A DNA stretch of 64,000 bases from Gammaproteobacteria bacterium (GCA_013214945.1 JABSRT010000014.1:58667-122666), one strand, 5' to 3'; shown: positions 53,381 through 62,971, counted from the first letter of the stretch. A program made the numbers and translations. Notes: generated by a model from the sequence alone, not told the origin.

Positions 53381-56300
53381 ATGGAAAATATTGCAGTAGT
53401 AGGCATTGCCAACTTGTTCCCAGGCTCACAAGCCCCAGAACATTTTTGGCAGCAATTGCTCGAGCAACAAGATTGCCGCAGCAAAGCCACCGCCAAGCAA
53501 ATGGGCGTAGATCCTGCCAAATACACCGGCAAAAAAGGCGACACCGACAAGTTTTATTGTGTCCACGGTGGTTTTATCAGTGATTTTAATTTTGACCCGA
53601 GCGGTTTTAAGTTAGGTGGCGATTACCTGTCTGGTTTAGACGACCTCAACCAGTGGGCACTTTATGTGACTAAACAAGCGCTAAGTGATGCAGGTTACTG
53701 GGGCAGTGCGGCGCTTGATAATTGTGGCCTTATCTTAGGCAACTTATCTTTCCCGACTAAATCATCTAACCATTTATTTATGCCGCTTTACCACAATGTG
53801 GTTGATAATGCGCTTAAGCAGCTATTGCATGGTGATTTTGAGCTGGCTCACTTTACCGAGCACCAAGCGGTTCATCCTGATAATGGATTAGTGGCAGGTT
53901 ATCCTGCGGCCTTACTGGCACAAGCTGCTGGTTTGGGTGGTTCACACTTCGCGCTCGATGCGGCCTGTGCGTCATCATGTTACAGCGTTAAATTAGCCTG
54001 TGATTATTTGCACACTGGTAAGTCTGACATGATGTTAGCGGGTGCTGTTTCGGGCTCTGATCCCATGTTCGTTAACATGGGTTTCTCGATTTTCCAGGCT
54101 TACCCTGCCAATAATATTCACGCCCCGTTTGATAAAAACTCACAAGGCCTATTCGCTGGTGAAGGCGCAGGCATGATGGTGTTAAAACGCCAAAGTGACG
54201 CGGTACGCGACGGCGATCATATTTATGCCATCATCAAGGGCGGCGCTTTAACCAACGATGGTAAAGGCGAGTTCGTATTAAGCCCTAATACCAAAGGACA
54301 GGTATTGGCTTATGAGCGTGCTTATGAAAATGCTGGGGTTAACCCGCAGGACGTTGATTACGTAGAATGTCACGCAACGGGCACACCTAAAGGCGACAAC
54401 GTTGAGCTGCGCTCAATGGAAACCTTCTTTAGCCGCTCGGGCAATAAGCCATTATTAGGCTCGGTTAAATCAAACCTTGGCCACCTATTAACCGCAGCGG
54501 GCATGCCGGGCATGACCAAAGCGATGTTAGCACTCGATAAAGGTGTTATTCCCGCGACCATTAATTTAAATGAGCCACTGCAATCTAAAAACGGTTACTT
54601 TACTGGCGCGCAAATGCCAACGACCACCGTGCCTTGGCCAACGACCACTAATCCGGCGAAGCCTCGCACGGCAGGGGTTAGCGTATTTGGTTTTGGTGGT
54701 AGTAATGCTCACCTAGTATTGCAACAAGCAACCAATGAACTGCAAAGCCAGTTTGACCAAGCAAAAGCGGCAGAGCCACTAGCCATTATTGGCATGGACG
54801 CGCACTTTGGTGGCGCGAGCAACTTAAGCCAGTTTAACCAGCTATTGACCAGCAACGGCAATACCTTCCGAGACTTGCCAAGCAAACGCTGGAAAGGCAT
54901 TGAAACTGACCAACAGGTGATGGCGTCATTGCAATTACCACATGCGCCTAAGGGTGGCTATGTTGAGCAGTTCGACATTGATTTCTTACGTTTTAAAGTG
55001 CCGCCGAATGAACAAGATCGCCTGATCCCGCAGCAACTAATGATGATGAAAGTGGCTGACAATGCCGCGAAAGACGCTGGCCTTAAAGAAGGCAGCAATG
55101 TTGCGGTATTAGTCGCCATGGGCATGGAGCTAGAGCTTCACTCGTACCGTGGTCGCGTTAACTTAACTACCCAAATTGAAGACAGCTTGTTGCAGCAAGG
55201 CATTAGCTTAACTGACAGCCAGCGCGAAGAATTGACGAGTATTGCTAAAGACGGCGTAGCCTTTGCAGCGCAGCTTAATCAGTACACCAGCTTCATTGGT
55301 AATATTATGGCGTCGCGTATTTCGGCGTTATGGGATTTCTCTGGCCCGGCCATTACCGTGTCGGCAGAAGAAAACTCGGTTTATCGCTGTGTTGAACTGG
55401 CCGAAAGTTTATTTCAGACCAGCGATGTTGATGCGGTGATTATTGCCAGCGTTGATTTAGCGGGTAGTGTTGAAAACATCACCTTGCGTCAGCACTTTGG
55501 CAAAGTAAGCGTCGATGCAGCAACAGCCAGCGATGTGTTAGCCAACAACCAATGGTTAGTCGGCGAAGGTGCAGCAGCAATCGTGGTTAAGCCACAATCG
55601 CAAGTGCAAACCAAGCAAATTTACGCAACCATTGACGCGATTAGTTTTGCCCCAGGCAATGACCAACACGCCATTGCGACCGCTGCTAACAAAGCCTTGG
55701 CACATGCTAAAGTAACACCAACCCAAATCAGTGCGGTTGAAGCCCATGCCAGTGGTTTTGCGAGCGAAAACAGCGCCGAACAAGCAGCGTTTGCCAAGCT
55801 TTATCCAAATGTAGCGATTGGTTCAGTTAAAACCAACATTGGCCATACGTTTAATGCGTCAGGCATCGCCAGCATTATTAAGTCGGCTTTGGCACTTGAT
55901 TTACAAAACAGTGGTGTCATTGCAATTAACGGCTTAGGTCGTGATAACAGCTGTGCCCATTTAATTGTGAGTGCCAGTGCTCAGCCGCATCAAGCAGCGC
56001 CTGCGGCTAATGGTAAGAGCGGCAAAGCGCGACCACAGCTAATTAAAACCATTGAATTAGGCGGTCAGCTAATGGCACCGGCTATTATTAATGCCAGTAG
56101 CGACAACCTAAACCAAATTAAACAACAGTTTGTTGGTAAAACCTTAACAGGCGTGAGCAATCCGGTGATGATGAATAATCTAACACCGCAACAAATTGCC
56201 AAGCCAGTGGTGCTTTTGCCAGCAACAGAACAAAAAACATCTGCCAATATTTCTGTTCAAACTTCTTTCAAAAAACAAGCGCCCGTACCTCAGGTATCAG

Positions 56301-59300
56301 TACCGAGCGCTGTTGGAGTAACCGTGAAAAAACAATCTATTAAAGCTACTGCGAGCAAAGAGATAGTACAAAGTGCTGCAACTCATCAAGCATTTTTGCA
56401 AACTCGCCAAGCTGCCCAACAGCAGTTATCACAGTTGGTTGAATTGCAAGCCAAGGTCAGTGCTGGCCTGCCAGCTTATGCACCAACCGCATATACTGCA
56501 CCAGTATCAGCAAAACCAGCCTTAACTATTGTGCCAACAGAGCCAGTAGCTAGCGCTAGCATGACCAGTGTCGAAGCAAACGCGCAAGCGGCTGCAAGCC
56601 AAGCTGGTTTCCAAATTAAAGGCCCAGTGGGTTATAATTACCCACCGTTGCAATTAAAAGAGCAATACAACCAGCCTGACAATGTTATTTATGATTATGA
56701 CGACTTGGTTGAATTTGCCGAAGGCGATATCGGCAAGGTATTTGGCGCGCAATACAATATTATCGACGGCTACTCACGCCGCGTGCGTTTGCCAACCACC
56801 GATTACTTGCTGGTAACCCGTGTAACAGAGCTTGACGCGACAGTTAATGAATACAAAAAGTCGTACATGTGTACCGAATATGACATTCCAGTTGATGCAC
56901 CGTTTTTAATCGACGGTCAAATTCCGTGGTCAGTTGCGGTTGAATCAGGCCAGTGTGACTTAATGTTGATTTCGTACATCGGCATCGATTTTCAAGCCAA
57001 AGGTGAGCGCGTTTATCGTTTACTCGATTGTGAATTAACCTTCCTTGAAGAAATGGCGTTTGGCGGCGAAACCCTACGTTACGAAATTCATATTGACTCT
57101 TATGCCCGTAATGGCGAACAACTGTTGTTCTTCTTCCACTACGACTGTTACGTTGGCGACAAGAAAGTACTGATCATGCGTAATGGTTGTGCTGGTTTCT
57201 TTACCGACGAAGAACTAAAAGATGGCAAGGGCGTTATCCATAACGACAAAGACAAAAAAGAATTTAGCGACGCGGTTAAAAGCTCGTTCACGCCACTATT
57301 AACGCGAGCTGCTAGCGACATTAAAGCAACTTACGATTATAGCGACATGATGAAGCTGGTTAATGGCGATGTTGCAGGCTGTTTCGGTAAAAACTATGAT
57401 CAAGGCGGTCGTAATCCATCATTAAAGTTCAGTTCAGAAAAGTTCTTAATGATTGAGCGTATTACCAAAATTGATCCAACGGGCGGTCATTGGGGACTTG
57501 GTCTGATTGAAGGTCAGAAAGATCTCGACCCTGAGCATTGGTATTTCCCTTGTCACTTTAAGGGTGACCAAGTAATGGCTGGTTCGTTAATGTCGGAAGG
57601 CTGTGGCCAAATGGCGATGTTCTTTATGTTGCTATTAGGCATGCACGCCAACGTTAACAACGCACGTTTCCAACCATTGCCGGGTCAGTCACAAACGGTA
57701 CGTTGTCGCGGCCAGGTTCAGCCACAATACAATACCTTGACCTACCGGATGGAAGTGACCGAAATGGGCATGCATCCTTATCCGTACATGAAAGCCAACA
57801 TCGATATTATGCTTGATGGCAAAACGGTTGTTGATTTCAAAAACTTGTGTGTAATGATCACCGAACAAGACGAGAACTCGCCTTATCCGGTAACGCTGCC
57901 ACAAAACGTGTTGGCTAATATTGCCAATACTAAGCCTGTAACTGCTGTGCCTGTAACTGCAGTACCTGTTGTTGCTAGTGTTGCTGAAGTTAGTTCAGAA
58001 TTAGACGAGCGCGGCGTTAACCCGTTCAAACATCCTGAGCGTCCGCTAATGCGCGTGATGACCGATTTCAATTCACCAAAAGAGAAAGGCGTAACGCCAA
58101 TTCTTCACTTTGAAGCGCCAATAGTCGCTGGGCAAAACCGTGTGCCAAACACCGCACCGTTTACGCCGTGGCACATGTTTGAATTTGCGACTGGCAATAT
58201 CTCAAACTGTTTTGGTCCTGATTTTGATGTTTACAAAGGCCGCATCCCACCGCGCACACCTTGTGGTGATTTACAGGTTGTTACTCAAGTAGTTGAAGTG
58301 AAAGGCAACCGCCTTGAACTTGGCAAAGAGTCGAGCTGTATTGCCGAATATTACGTGCCGGAAGATGCATGGTATTTCACTAAAAACAGCCACGACAATT
58401 GGATGCCATATTCCCTAATCATGGAAATAGCCTTACAACCAAACGGCTTTATCTCTGGTTACATGGGCACCACGTTAAAGTACCCTGAAAAAGACCTGTT
58501 TTTCCGTAACCTTGATGGTAGCGGCACCTTGCTAAAGCAAATTGATTTACGTGGCAAAACCATCGTTAATAAATCAGTGCTAGTGAGCACAGCCATTGCT
58601 GGTGGCGCGATTATTCAAAGCTTTACTTTCGATATGTTCGTTAAAGGTGAAAGTGGTGACGATGAAAAGTTCTACACCGGTAAAGCCGTATTTGGTTACT
58701 TTAGTGCCGAATCACTAACCAACCAGTTAGGCATGGACAAAGGCCAGACCAAACAGCCGTGGTTTGTTGATAACAACACCCCGAAATCAGACATCGAAGT
58801 ATTCGACTTAACCAACCAAGCGCTACCGTTCTTTAAAGCCGCAGCGAACAAGCCACACTACAAGCTGGCTGGTGGTCAAATGAACTTTGTGGATACCGTG
58901 TCAGTTGTTGAAGGCGGTGGTAAAGCCGGTGTTGCTTACATCTTAGGTGAGCGCACCATTGATGCAACGGATTGGTTCTTCCGTTACCACTTCCATCAAG
59001 ATCCGGTAATGCCTGGTTCATTGGGTGTCGAAGCGATTATTGAATTAATGCAAACCTACGCACTTAAAAACGACTTGGGCGCGCAGTTCACTAACCCACG
59101 TTTTATTGCGCCATTAACCAAGGTTGACTGGAAATACCGTGGTCAAATTACCCCGGTTAATAAGCAAATGTCACTTGATGTTCATATTACTGAAATTGTG
59201 ACTGAAAGTGGGGAAGTGCGCTTAATCGGCGATGCTAACCTGTCAAAAGATGGGCTACGAATTTACGAAGTGAAAAACATCGTACTTAGCATTATTGAAG

Positions 59301-59305
59301 CTTAA
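53381..59305 (+). CDS. pfaC: PUFA synthase PfaC: KS-CLF-DH-DH
   Basis: A 1974-residue protein. KS (about 1-450): Cys196 in LDAACASSCYS, CHATGTPKGD and KSNLGHLLTAAG. A second KS-like chain length factor (about 460-900) has SAEENSVY in place of the catalytic Cys. A Pro/Ala-rich linker (about 960-1080) is followed by two FabA-type double-hotdog dehydratases, with CHFKGDQVMAGSL near 1395 and YHFHQDPVMPGSL near 1885. The DH domains set the cis double bonds. The length matches family members. Start ATG 53381 lies 32 bases after pfaB. Confidence 0.97.
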   Translation: MENIAVVGIANLFPGSQAPEHFWQQLLEQQDCRSKATAKQMGVDPAKYTGKKGDTDKFYCVHGGFISDFNFDPSGFKLGGDYLSGLDDLNQWALYVTKQALSDAGYWGSAALDNCGLILGNLSFPTKSSNHLFMPLYHNVVDNALKQLLHGDFELAHFTEHQAVHPDNGLVAGYPAALLAQAAGLGGSHFALDAACASSCYSVKLACDYLHTGKSDMMLAGAVSGSDPMFVNMGFSIFQAYPANNIHAPFDKNSQGLFAGEGAGMMVLKRQSDAVRDGDHIYAIIKGGALTNDGKGEFVLSPNTKGQVLAYERAYENAGVNPQDVDYVECHATGTPKGDNVELRSMETFFSRSGNKPLLGSVKSNLGHLLTAAGMPGMTKAMLALDKGVIPATINLNEPLQSKNGYFTGAQMPTTTVPWPTTTNPAKPRTAGVSVFGFGGSNAHLVLQQATNELQSQFDQAKAAEPLAIIGMDAHFGGASNLSQFNQLLTSNGNTFRDLPSKRWKGIETDQQVMASLQLPHAPKGGYVEQFDIDFLRFKVPPNEQDRLIPQQLMMMKVADNAAKDAGLKEGSNVAVLVAMGMELELHSYRGRVNLTTQIEDSLLQQGISLTDSQREELTSIAKDGVAFAAQLNQYTSFIGNIMASRISALWDFSGPAITVSAEENSVYRCVELAESLFQTSDVDAVIIASVDLAGSVENITLRQHFGKVSVDAATASDVLANNQWLVGEGAAAIVVKPQSQVQTKQIYATIDAISFAPGNDQHAIATAANKALAHAKVTPTQISAVEAHASGFASENSAEQAAFAKLYPNVAIGSVKTNIGHTFNASGIASIIKSALALDLQNSGVIAINGLGRDNSCAHLIVSASAQPHQAAPAANGKSGKARPQLIKTIELGGQLMAPAIINASSDNLNQIKQQFVGKTLTGVSNPVMMNNLTPQQIAKPVVLLPATEQKTSANISVQTSFKKQAPVPQVSVPSAVGVTVKKQSIKATASKEIVQSAATHQAFLQTRQAAQQQLSQLVELQAKVSAGLPAYAPTAYTAPVSAKPALTIVPTEPVASASMTSVEANAQAAASQAGFQIKGPVGYNYPPLQLKEQYNQPDNVIYDYDDLVEFAEGDIGKVFGAQYNIIDGYSRRVRLPTTDYLLVTRVTELDATVNEYKKSYMCTEYDIPVDAPFLIDGQIPWSVAVESGQCDLMLISYIGIDFQAKGERVYRLLDCELTFLEEMAFGGETLRYEIHIDSYARNGEQLLFFFHYDCYVGDKKVLIMRNGCAGFFTDEELKDGKGVIHNDKDKKEFSDAVKSSFTPLLTRAASDIKATYDYSDMMKLVNGDVAGCFGKNYDQGGRNPSLKFSSEKFLMIERITKIDPTGGHWGLGLIEGQKDLDPEHWYFPCHFKGDQVMAGSLMSEGCGQMAMFFMLLLGMHANVNNARFQPLPGQSQTVRCRGQVQPQYNTLTYRMEVTEMGMHPYPYMKANIDIMLDGKTVVDFKNLCVMITEQDENSPYPVTLPQNVLANIANTKPVTAVPVTAVPVVASVAEVSSELDERGVNPFKHPERPLMRVMTDFNSPKEKGVTPILHFEAPIVAGQNRVPNTAPFTPWHMFEFATGNISNCFGPDFDVYKGRIPPRTPCGDLQVVTQVVEVKGNRLELGKESSCIAEYYVPEDAWYFTKNSHDNWMPYSLIMEIALQPNGFISGYMGTTLKYPEKDLFFRNLDGSGTLLKQIDLRGKTIVNKSVLVSTAIAGGAIIQSFTFDMFVKGESGDDEKFYTGKAVFGYFSAESLTNQLGMDKGQTKQPWFVDNNTPKSDIEVFDLTNQALPFFKAAANKPHYKLAGGQMNFVDTVSVVEGGGKAGVAYILGERTIDATDWFFRYHFHQDPVMPGSLGVEAIIELMQTYALKNDLGAQFTNPRFIAPLTKVDWKYRGQITPVNKQMSLDVHITEIVTESGEVRLIGDANLSKDGLRIYEVKNIVLSIIEA

Positions 59306-59411
59306 GATACCTTTCATTGTTTGCACACCGAAACTTCAATGATTTTGAGTATTAGTCAACCAATACAATTCCGCCACAGGTACATACTGGGGCGGCGAAC
59401 AAGGAACAAAA

Positions 59412-61010
59412 ATGTCGAACTTAAGTTTTTCAACCAATAACAGCATCGATTGGGGCTGGAAAGTCAGTGATAGCGCCGTTAACACTGACGACTTAGCACT
59501 TAAAGCTGCACTGATGAATTTAGAGCAGCCAATGTATGTGGCTAAAAAAGGCAACGACTTTGGCATCGCTAACGCGACTGCAGCAACGGGCGCGACCGAT
59601 GTATTAGCCTTTGCTCAAAAGCTAACCGCTGATGATTTAGGCGACGACGCCTACAAAAAACAACACGGCGTAAAGTACGCTTACCATGGCGGCGCAATGG
59701 CTAATGGCATTGCGTCAGTTGAGCTGGTTGTTGCCCTTGGTAAAGCGGGTTTATTGTGTTCGTTTGGCGCCGCAGGTTTAGTACCTGACGCGGTTGAAGA
59801 CGCGATTAAACGCATTCAAGCCGAACTGCCAAACGGCCCATACGCGGTTAACCTTATTCACGCACCCGCAGAAGAAGCACTAGAGCGCGGCGCGGTTGAA
59901 CGTTTCCTAAAGCTTGGGGTTAAAACGGTTGAAGCATCTGCTTATTTAGGCCTAACTGAACATATCGTGTGGTATCGTTTAGCGGGTTTATCTAAGAACA
60001 GTGATGGCACAGTAAACATTGGCAACAAGGTAATCGCCAAGGTTTCTCGTACCGAAGTAGGGCGTCGTTTCATGGAGCCTGCGCCACAAAAATTGATCGA
60101 CAAGTTACTGGCCCAAAACAAAATCACCCCAGAGCAAGCCGAGTTATCAAAATTAGTGCCAATGGCCGACGATATTACCGCTGAAGCCGATTCTGGTGGT
60201 CATACCGATAACCGTCCATTTTTAACCTTGCTACCAACCATCATTGGTTTGCGTGACGAAGTTCAAGCGAAATACAACTTCTCGCCAGCCTTACGTGTTG
60301 GTGCTGGTGGTGGTATTGGTACGCCTGAAGCGGCACTCGCCGCATTTAACATGGGCGCTGCCTACATTGTGCTTGGCTCAGTTAACCAAGCCTGTGTTGA
60401 AGCGGGTGCGTCACAATATACCCGTGAATTATTGTCAAAAGTTGAAATGGCCGATGTTACCATGGCACCAGCGGCTGACATGTTCGAAATGGGCGTAAAA
60501 TTACAAGTGGTTAAACGTGGTTCAATGTTCGCAATGCGCGCTAAGAAACTGTACGACTTGTATATCAACTATGACTCAATTGAAGCTATTCCAAGTGATG
60601 AGCGTTTAAAGATTGAAAAGCAAATTTTCCGCGCCAACCTAGACGATGTTTGGGCCGGTACTGAAGCGTTTTTCCAAGAGCGCGATCCAGACATGCTAGC
60701 GCGCGCGCAAAGCAGCCCTAAGCGTAAAATGGCACTAATCTTCCGTTGGTATCTTGGTTTGTCTTCACGTTGGTCTAACACCGGTGAAAAAGGCCGTGAA
60801 ATGGATTACCAAATTTGGGCAGGTCCTAGTCTTGGCGCATTCAACAGCTGGGTTAAAGGTACTTACCTTGAAGACTTCACCAAACGTGGCGCGGTCGACG
60901 TTGCCCTGCACATGCTTAAAGGCGCCGCTTACTTGCAGCGTGTTAATCAGCTAAAACTGCAAGGTGTTAGCTTAAGCACTGAACTAGCGAGCTATCGCAC
61001 CACTGATTAA
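59412..61010 (+). CDS. pfaD: PUFA synthase PfaD, FMN enoyl reductase
   Basis: A 532-residue nitronate-monooxygenase-like TIM barrel with the flavin phosphate loop VGAGGGIGTPEAALAAF and GAAYIVLGSVNQ, AEADSGGHTDNRPF and a C-terminal SSRWSNTGEKGREMDYQIWAGP. It performs the enoyl reduction of the PUFA synthase. AAGGAAC precedes ATG 59412, 106 bases after pfaC. A strong terminator follows, so the operon ends here; no pfaE is present. Confidence 0.97.
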   Translation: MSNLSFSTNNSIDWGWKVSDSAVNTDDLALKAALMNLEQPMYVAKKGNDFGIANATAATGATDVLAFAQKLTADDLGDDAYKKQHGVKYAYHGGAMANGIASVELVVALGKAGLLCSFGAAGLVPDAVEDAIKRIQAELPNGPYAVNLIHAPAEEALERGAVERFLKLGVKTVEASAYLGLTEHIVWYRLAGLSKNSDGTVNIGNKVIAKVSRTEVGRRFMEPAPQKLIDKLLAQNKITPEQAELSKLVPMADDITAEADSGGHTDNRPFLTLLPTIIGLRDEVQAKYNFSPALRVGAGGGIGTPEAALAAFNMGAAYIVLGSVNQACVEAGASQYTRELLSKVEMADVTMAPAADMFEMGVKLQVVKRGSMFAMRAKKLYDLYINYDSIEAIPSDERLKIEKQIFRANLDDVWAGTEAFFQERDPDMLARAQSSPKRKMALIFRWYLGLSSRWSNTGEKGREMDYQIWAGPSLGAFNSWVKGTYLEDFTKRGAVDVALHMLKGAAYLQRVNQLKLQGVSLSTELASYRTTD

Positions 61011-61037
61011 GTTTGGTTTAAATTGATAGTTAGTGAT

Positions 61038-61061
61038 AAAGCGCCTTAGGGCGCTTTTTTT
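61038..61061 (+). terminator. Rho-independent terminator of the pfa operon
   Basis: AAAGCGCC and GGCGCTTT form an 8-bp stem with TTAG loop, followed by TTTT, 27 bases after the pfaD stop. Confidence 0.93.
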
Positions 61062-61170
61062 ATGCCTACTCCTTTGTATTCATTTGCTAAAACTTGGTTA
61101 AATATTTTGTGTCAGCCTGTCTAGTGGGCTGATTGTGCCCGCGAATTGGCTGCCACAAACATGGGCATTA

Positions 61171-62079
61171 CTATCTAACTAACAGGTATTCGGTCGTTCG
61201 AATGTCGCTGTGGCCGAGTAACGTCTGCACTGTTCTGATGTCAGAGCCATTTTGTAATAGGGTGGTGGCAAAACTGTGCCTGAACGTATGGGCAGATACT
61301 TTTTTAGCCACATTGGTTTTCAACAATGCGATTCGTAACTGCCTTGAAAACGCCGAATCGTGAACATGATGGCGACAAATATAGCCATCTACGGGGTGCT
61401 GACACTTCGTAGTTGACGGAAAAAGGTACTGCCAAGTAAAGTCTTTCATCGCATTTTTGTATTTACGCACTAATGATGCTGGTACAGATGTTAAGCCATA
61501 GCCTTCGGCTAAGTCTTTGTGATGAATCTCCCTAGACTTTTCAATTTGCGCCGAGATTGACCCGATTAAGCCACTCGGTAATATTGACACACGGTCTTTA
61601 TTGCCTTTGCCTCTAAAAACAAAAATGGTGTTATTGCTAAAGTCTATATCCTTGACACGCAGCCGCAGTGCTTCATTGAGCCTTAGACCTGAGCCATACA
61701 ATATACAGGCAATTAATTTGTATGGATTGGACAGGTGAGAAATAATTTCGCCCGCTTCGGGTGGTGACAATACAGCAGGGATATTTTTAGGCTTTTTGGC
61801 ATAGGAAAAAGATAACCCAATAATTTCTCTTTTAATCACAAATCGATACATAAAAATGACCGCACATAAGGCTAGATTTTGAGTGGCCGCCGACACATTT
61901 CGATTAACAGCTAAATGTGTTAAAAATCGGTCGATTTCAGCAGCACCCATCTGCTCAGGATGTCGTTTGTCGTTAAATAGAATGAAAGCTTTGACCCAGT
62001 AAATGTAACTTTTTTCAGTTCGTAGGCTATACCTTTTCGTTCTAATGACATCTCTAATTTCGTTTAAAAATTTGCTCAT
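61171..62079 (-). CDS. intI: Integron integrase IntI, C-terminus truncated
   Basis: A 302-residue tyrosine recombinase with the IntI-specific insert (VPASLVRKYKNAMKDFTWQY, then RHHVHDSAFSRQLR). Arg in YGSGLRLNE, Lys in GKGNKDR, HTFRHS and LGHSDIRTTEY are visible. Normal IntI reads TT.IYTHVL here and continues about 18 residues; this one ends TTEYLLVR, so the tyrosine is one position off and the final helix is missing. It probably cannot recombine. Start ATG 62079 has AGG eight bases upstream. It is transcribed away from a cassette, the standard integron layout, and lies just after the pfa operon in convergent orientation. Confidence 0.9.
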   Translation of the reverse strand: MSKFLNEIRDVIRTKRYSLRTEKSYIYWVKAFILFNDKRHPEQMGAAEIDRFLTHLAVNRNVSAATQNLALCAVIFMYRFVIKREIIGLSFSYAKKPKNIPAVLSPPEAGEIISHLSNPYKLIACILYGSGLRLNEALRLRVKDIDFSNNTIFVFRGKGNKDRVSILPSGLIGSISAQIEKSREIHHKDLAEGYGLTSVPASLVRKYKNAMKDFTWQYLFPSTTKCQHPVDGYICRHHVHDSAFSRQLRIALLKTNVAKKVSAHTFRHSFATTLLQNGSDIRTVQTLLGHSDIRTTEYLLVR

Positions 62080-62098
62080 GACACACACCTACACTTAG

Positions 62099-62114
62099 CT
62101 GGTTATTTGTACAG
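62099..62114. promoter_or_regulatory. LexA-type SOS box in the intI promoter
   Basis: CTGGTTATTTGTACAG fits CTG-N10-CAG, with one departure (G for T) from the CTGT..ACAG core. It lies 20 bases before the intI start and beside TATTAT (reverse strand), a possible -10. SOS control through LexA is established for many integron integrases. Confidence 0.6.
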
Positions 62115-62169
62115 GTATAATAGACGATCGCATATTTAGCAAACTTTTCGGTATTATCGTGCACGAATA

Positions 62170-62396
62170 ATTCGCGATAATCCCAAAGATAATTTTTATA
62201 TTATTGAAAATAATAAATTTAATATTTCTTTACCGTATTTATCGCGAACAGCATGCTCAATAAACCCGCCCGCAATTTCTCCACCGCACTATTTTTAACT
62301 TTTGTTGGCTATGTTATTTTAAGTCATTGTAATAACGTTGCTTTAGGTTTAGAGTTTGTTTCAAATTAATGTTCGGATTTCGGGATTATCGCGAAT
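62170..62396. repeat. 15-bp inverted repeat in the attI-side region
   Basis: ATTCGCGATAATCCC at 62170-62184 and its exact complement at 62382-62396 are about 200 bases apart. A partial third copy, TTATCGCGAA, is near 62239-62248. They lie between intI and the first cassette core at 62412, where integrase-binding sites are expected. A 38-codon frame at 62253-62369 lacks a ribosome site and I do not call it. The stretch is visibly AT-rich. Confidence 0.55.
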
Positions 62397-62479
62397 GACG
62401 GATAATATACTGTTAGGCTTTCTGCTCCTAGCTTAACTCTATCTATAATTGGAGCTATTACTCTTTAAAAGGAATAAAA

Positions 62480-62617
62480 ATGAAAAAATGGTATGCATCT
62501 CTTAAAAAGAATCAAAAAATATTCATGTTTCTGGTCTCTATTGCTTGTATTTTAATTTATGGAGCTGGATTGGTGCCTTTGGCAATCTTAATTTACTTGC
62601 AGCTTGGGCAAGATTAA
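62480..62617 (+). CDS. Small membrane protein of the gene cassette (45 residues)
   Basis: ATG 62480 has AAGGAA six bases upstream. The 45-residue product has a basic start (MKKWYASLKKNQK) and one long hydrophobic helix (MFLVSIACILIYGAGLVPLA). This is the form of small integral membrane proteins common in integron cassettes. I recognise no family. It is transcribed in the normal cassette orientation, away from intI. Confidence 0.6.
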   Translation: MKKWYASLKKNQKIFMFLVSIACILIYGAGLVPLAILIYLQLGQD

Positions 62618-62690
62618 ATATCAAAAGCCTAGCGAGTGCTTAAACTAAAAATCGCAGTTTTAAACTCCCCCCAATTTGGAGAAATGTATT

Positions 62691-62867
62691 TTGAAAGAAA
62701 TAATGAGCTACAAAAATTTCTGTGAAGAGAAAGGTTTGGTTCTATCTTCTAAAAAATCTCAAACAGAGTATCAGCGTTATACTAATGAGTGCGATATTGA
62801 AAATCGTCCATATTTCGATGACATATATAGACAGGCTCAAGAAATTAAAAGTGCCAATAAAAAATAG
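62691..62867 (+). CDS. Small soluble protein of the gene cassette (58 residues)
   Basis: I start at TTG 62691, nine bases after GGAG (62678-62681); ATG 62703 is the alternative but too far from that site. The product (SYKNFCEEKGLVLSSKKSQ, then RPYFDDIYRQAQEIKS) is hydrophilic and charged, with no family I recognise. It lies 73 bases after the small membrane gene and 64 before the attC start. Two genes in one cassette is less usual. Confidence 0.5.
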   Translation: MKEIMSYKNFCEEKGLVLSSKKSQTEYQRYTNECDIENRPYFDDIYRQAQEIKSANKK

Positions 62868-62931
62868 ATTTTACTTTTTTAAAGTGACTGGGTGTACAAG
62901 TTTGTTTCGGGTTTACTAAGTTGAAATTAAA

Positions 62932-62970
62932 GCCTAACAACACGCCCTGAGGTGGACCGCAACCTCTAAA
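62932..62970 (+). other. attC 5' half, interrupted
   Basis: The GCCTAAC core is followed by AACACGCCCTGAGGTGGACC, the usual form of an attC left side, but no matching right side with a GTTRRRY core follows. At about 62970 the sequence becomes the end of an IS110-type transposase gene. The element therefore seems to sit inside the attC. Confidence 0.65.
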
Positions 62971-62971
62971 A

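Larger units (their letters stand above)
62412..62970 (+). mobile_element. Integron gene cassette with interrupted attC
   Basis: GTTAGGC at 62412-62418 fits the integron core GTTRRRY. GCCTAAC at 62932-62938 is its exact complement, as required between a cassette's leading bases and its own attC. The attC starts GCCTAACAACACGCCC and breaks off near 62970, where IS-type sequence begins. Two small plus-strand genes lie between. This is a first cassette next to intI. Confidence 0.75.

Noticed and set aside
62253..62369. 38-codon frame in the attI region
   Set aside because: No ribosome site, short, and located between inverted repeats where integrase sites are expected.
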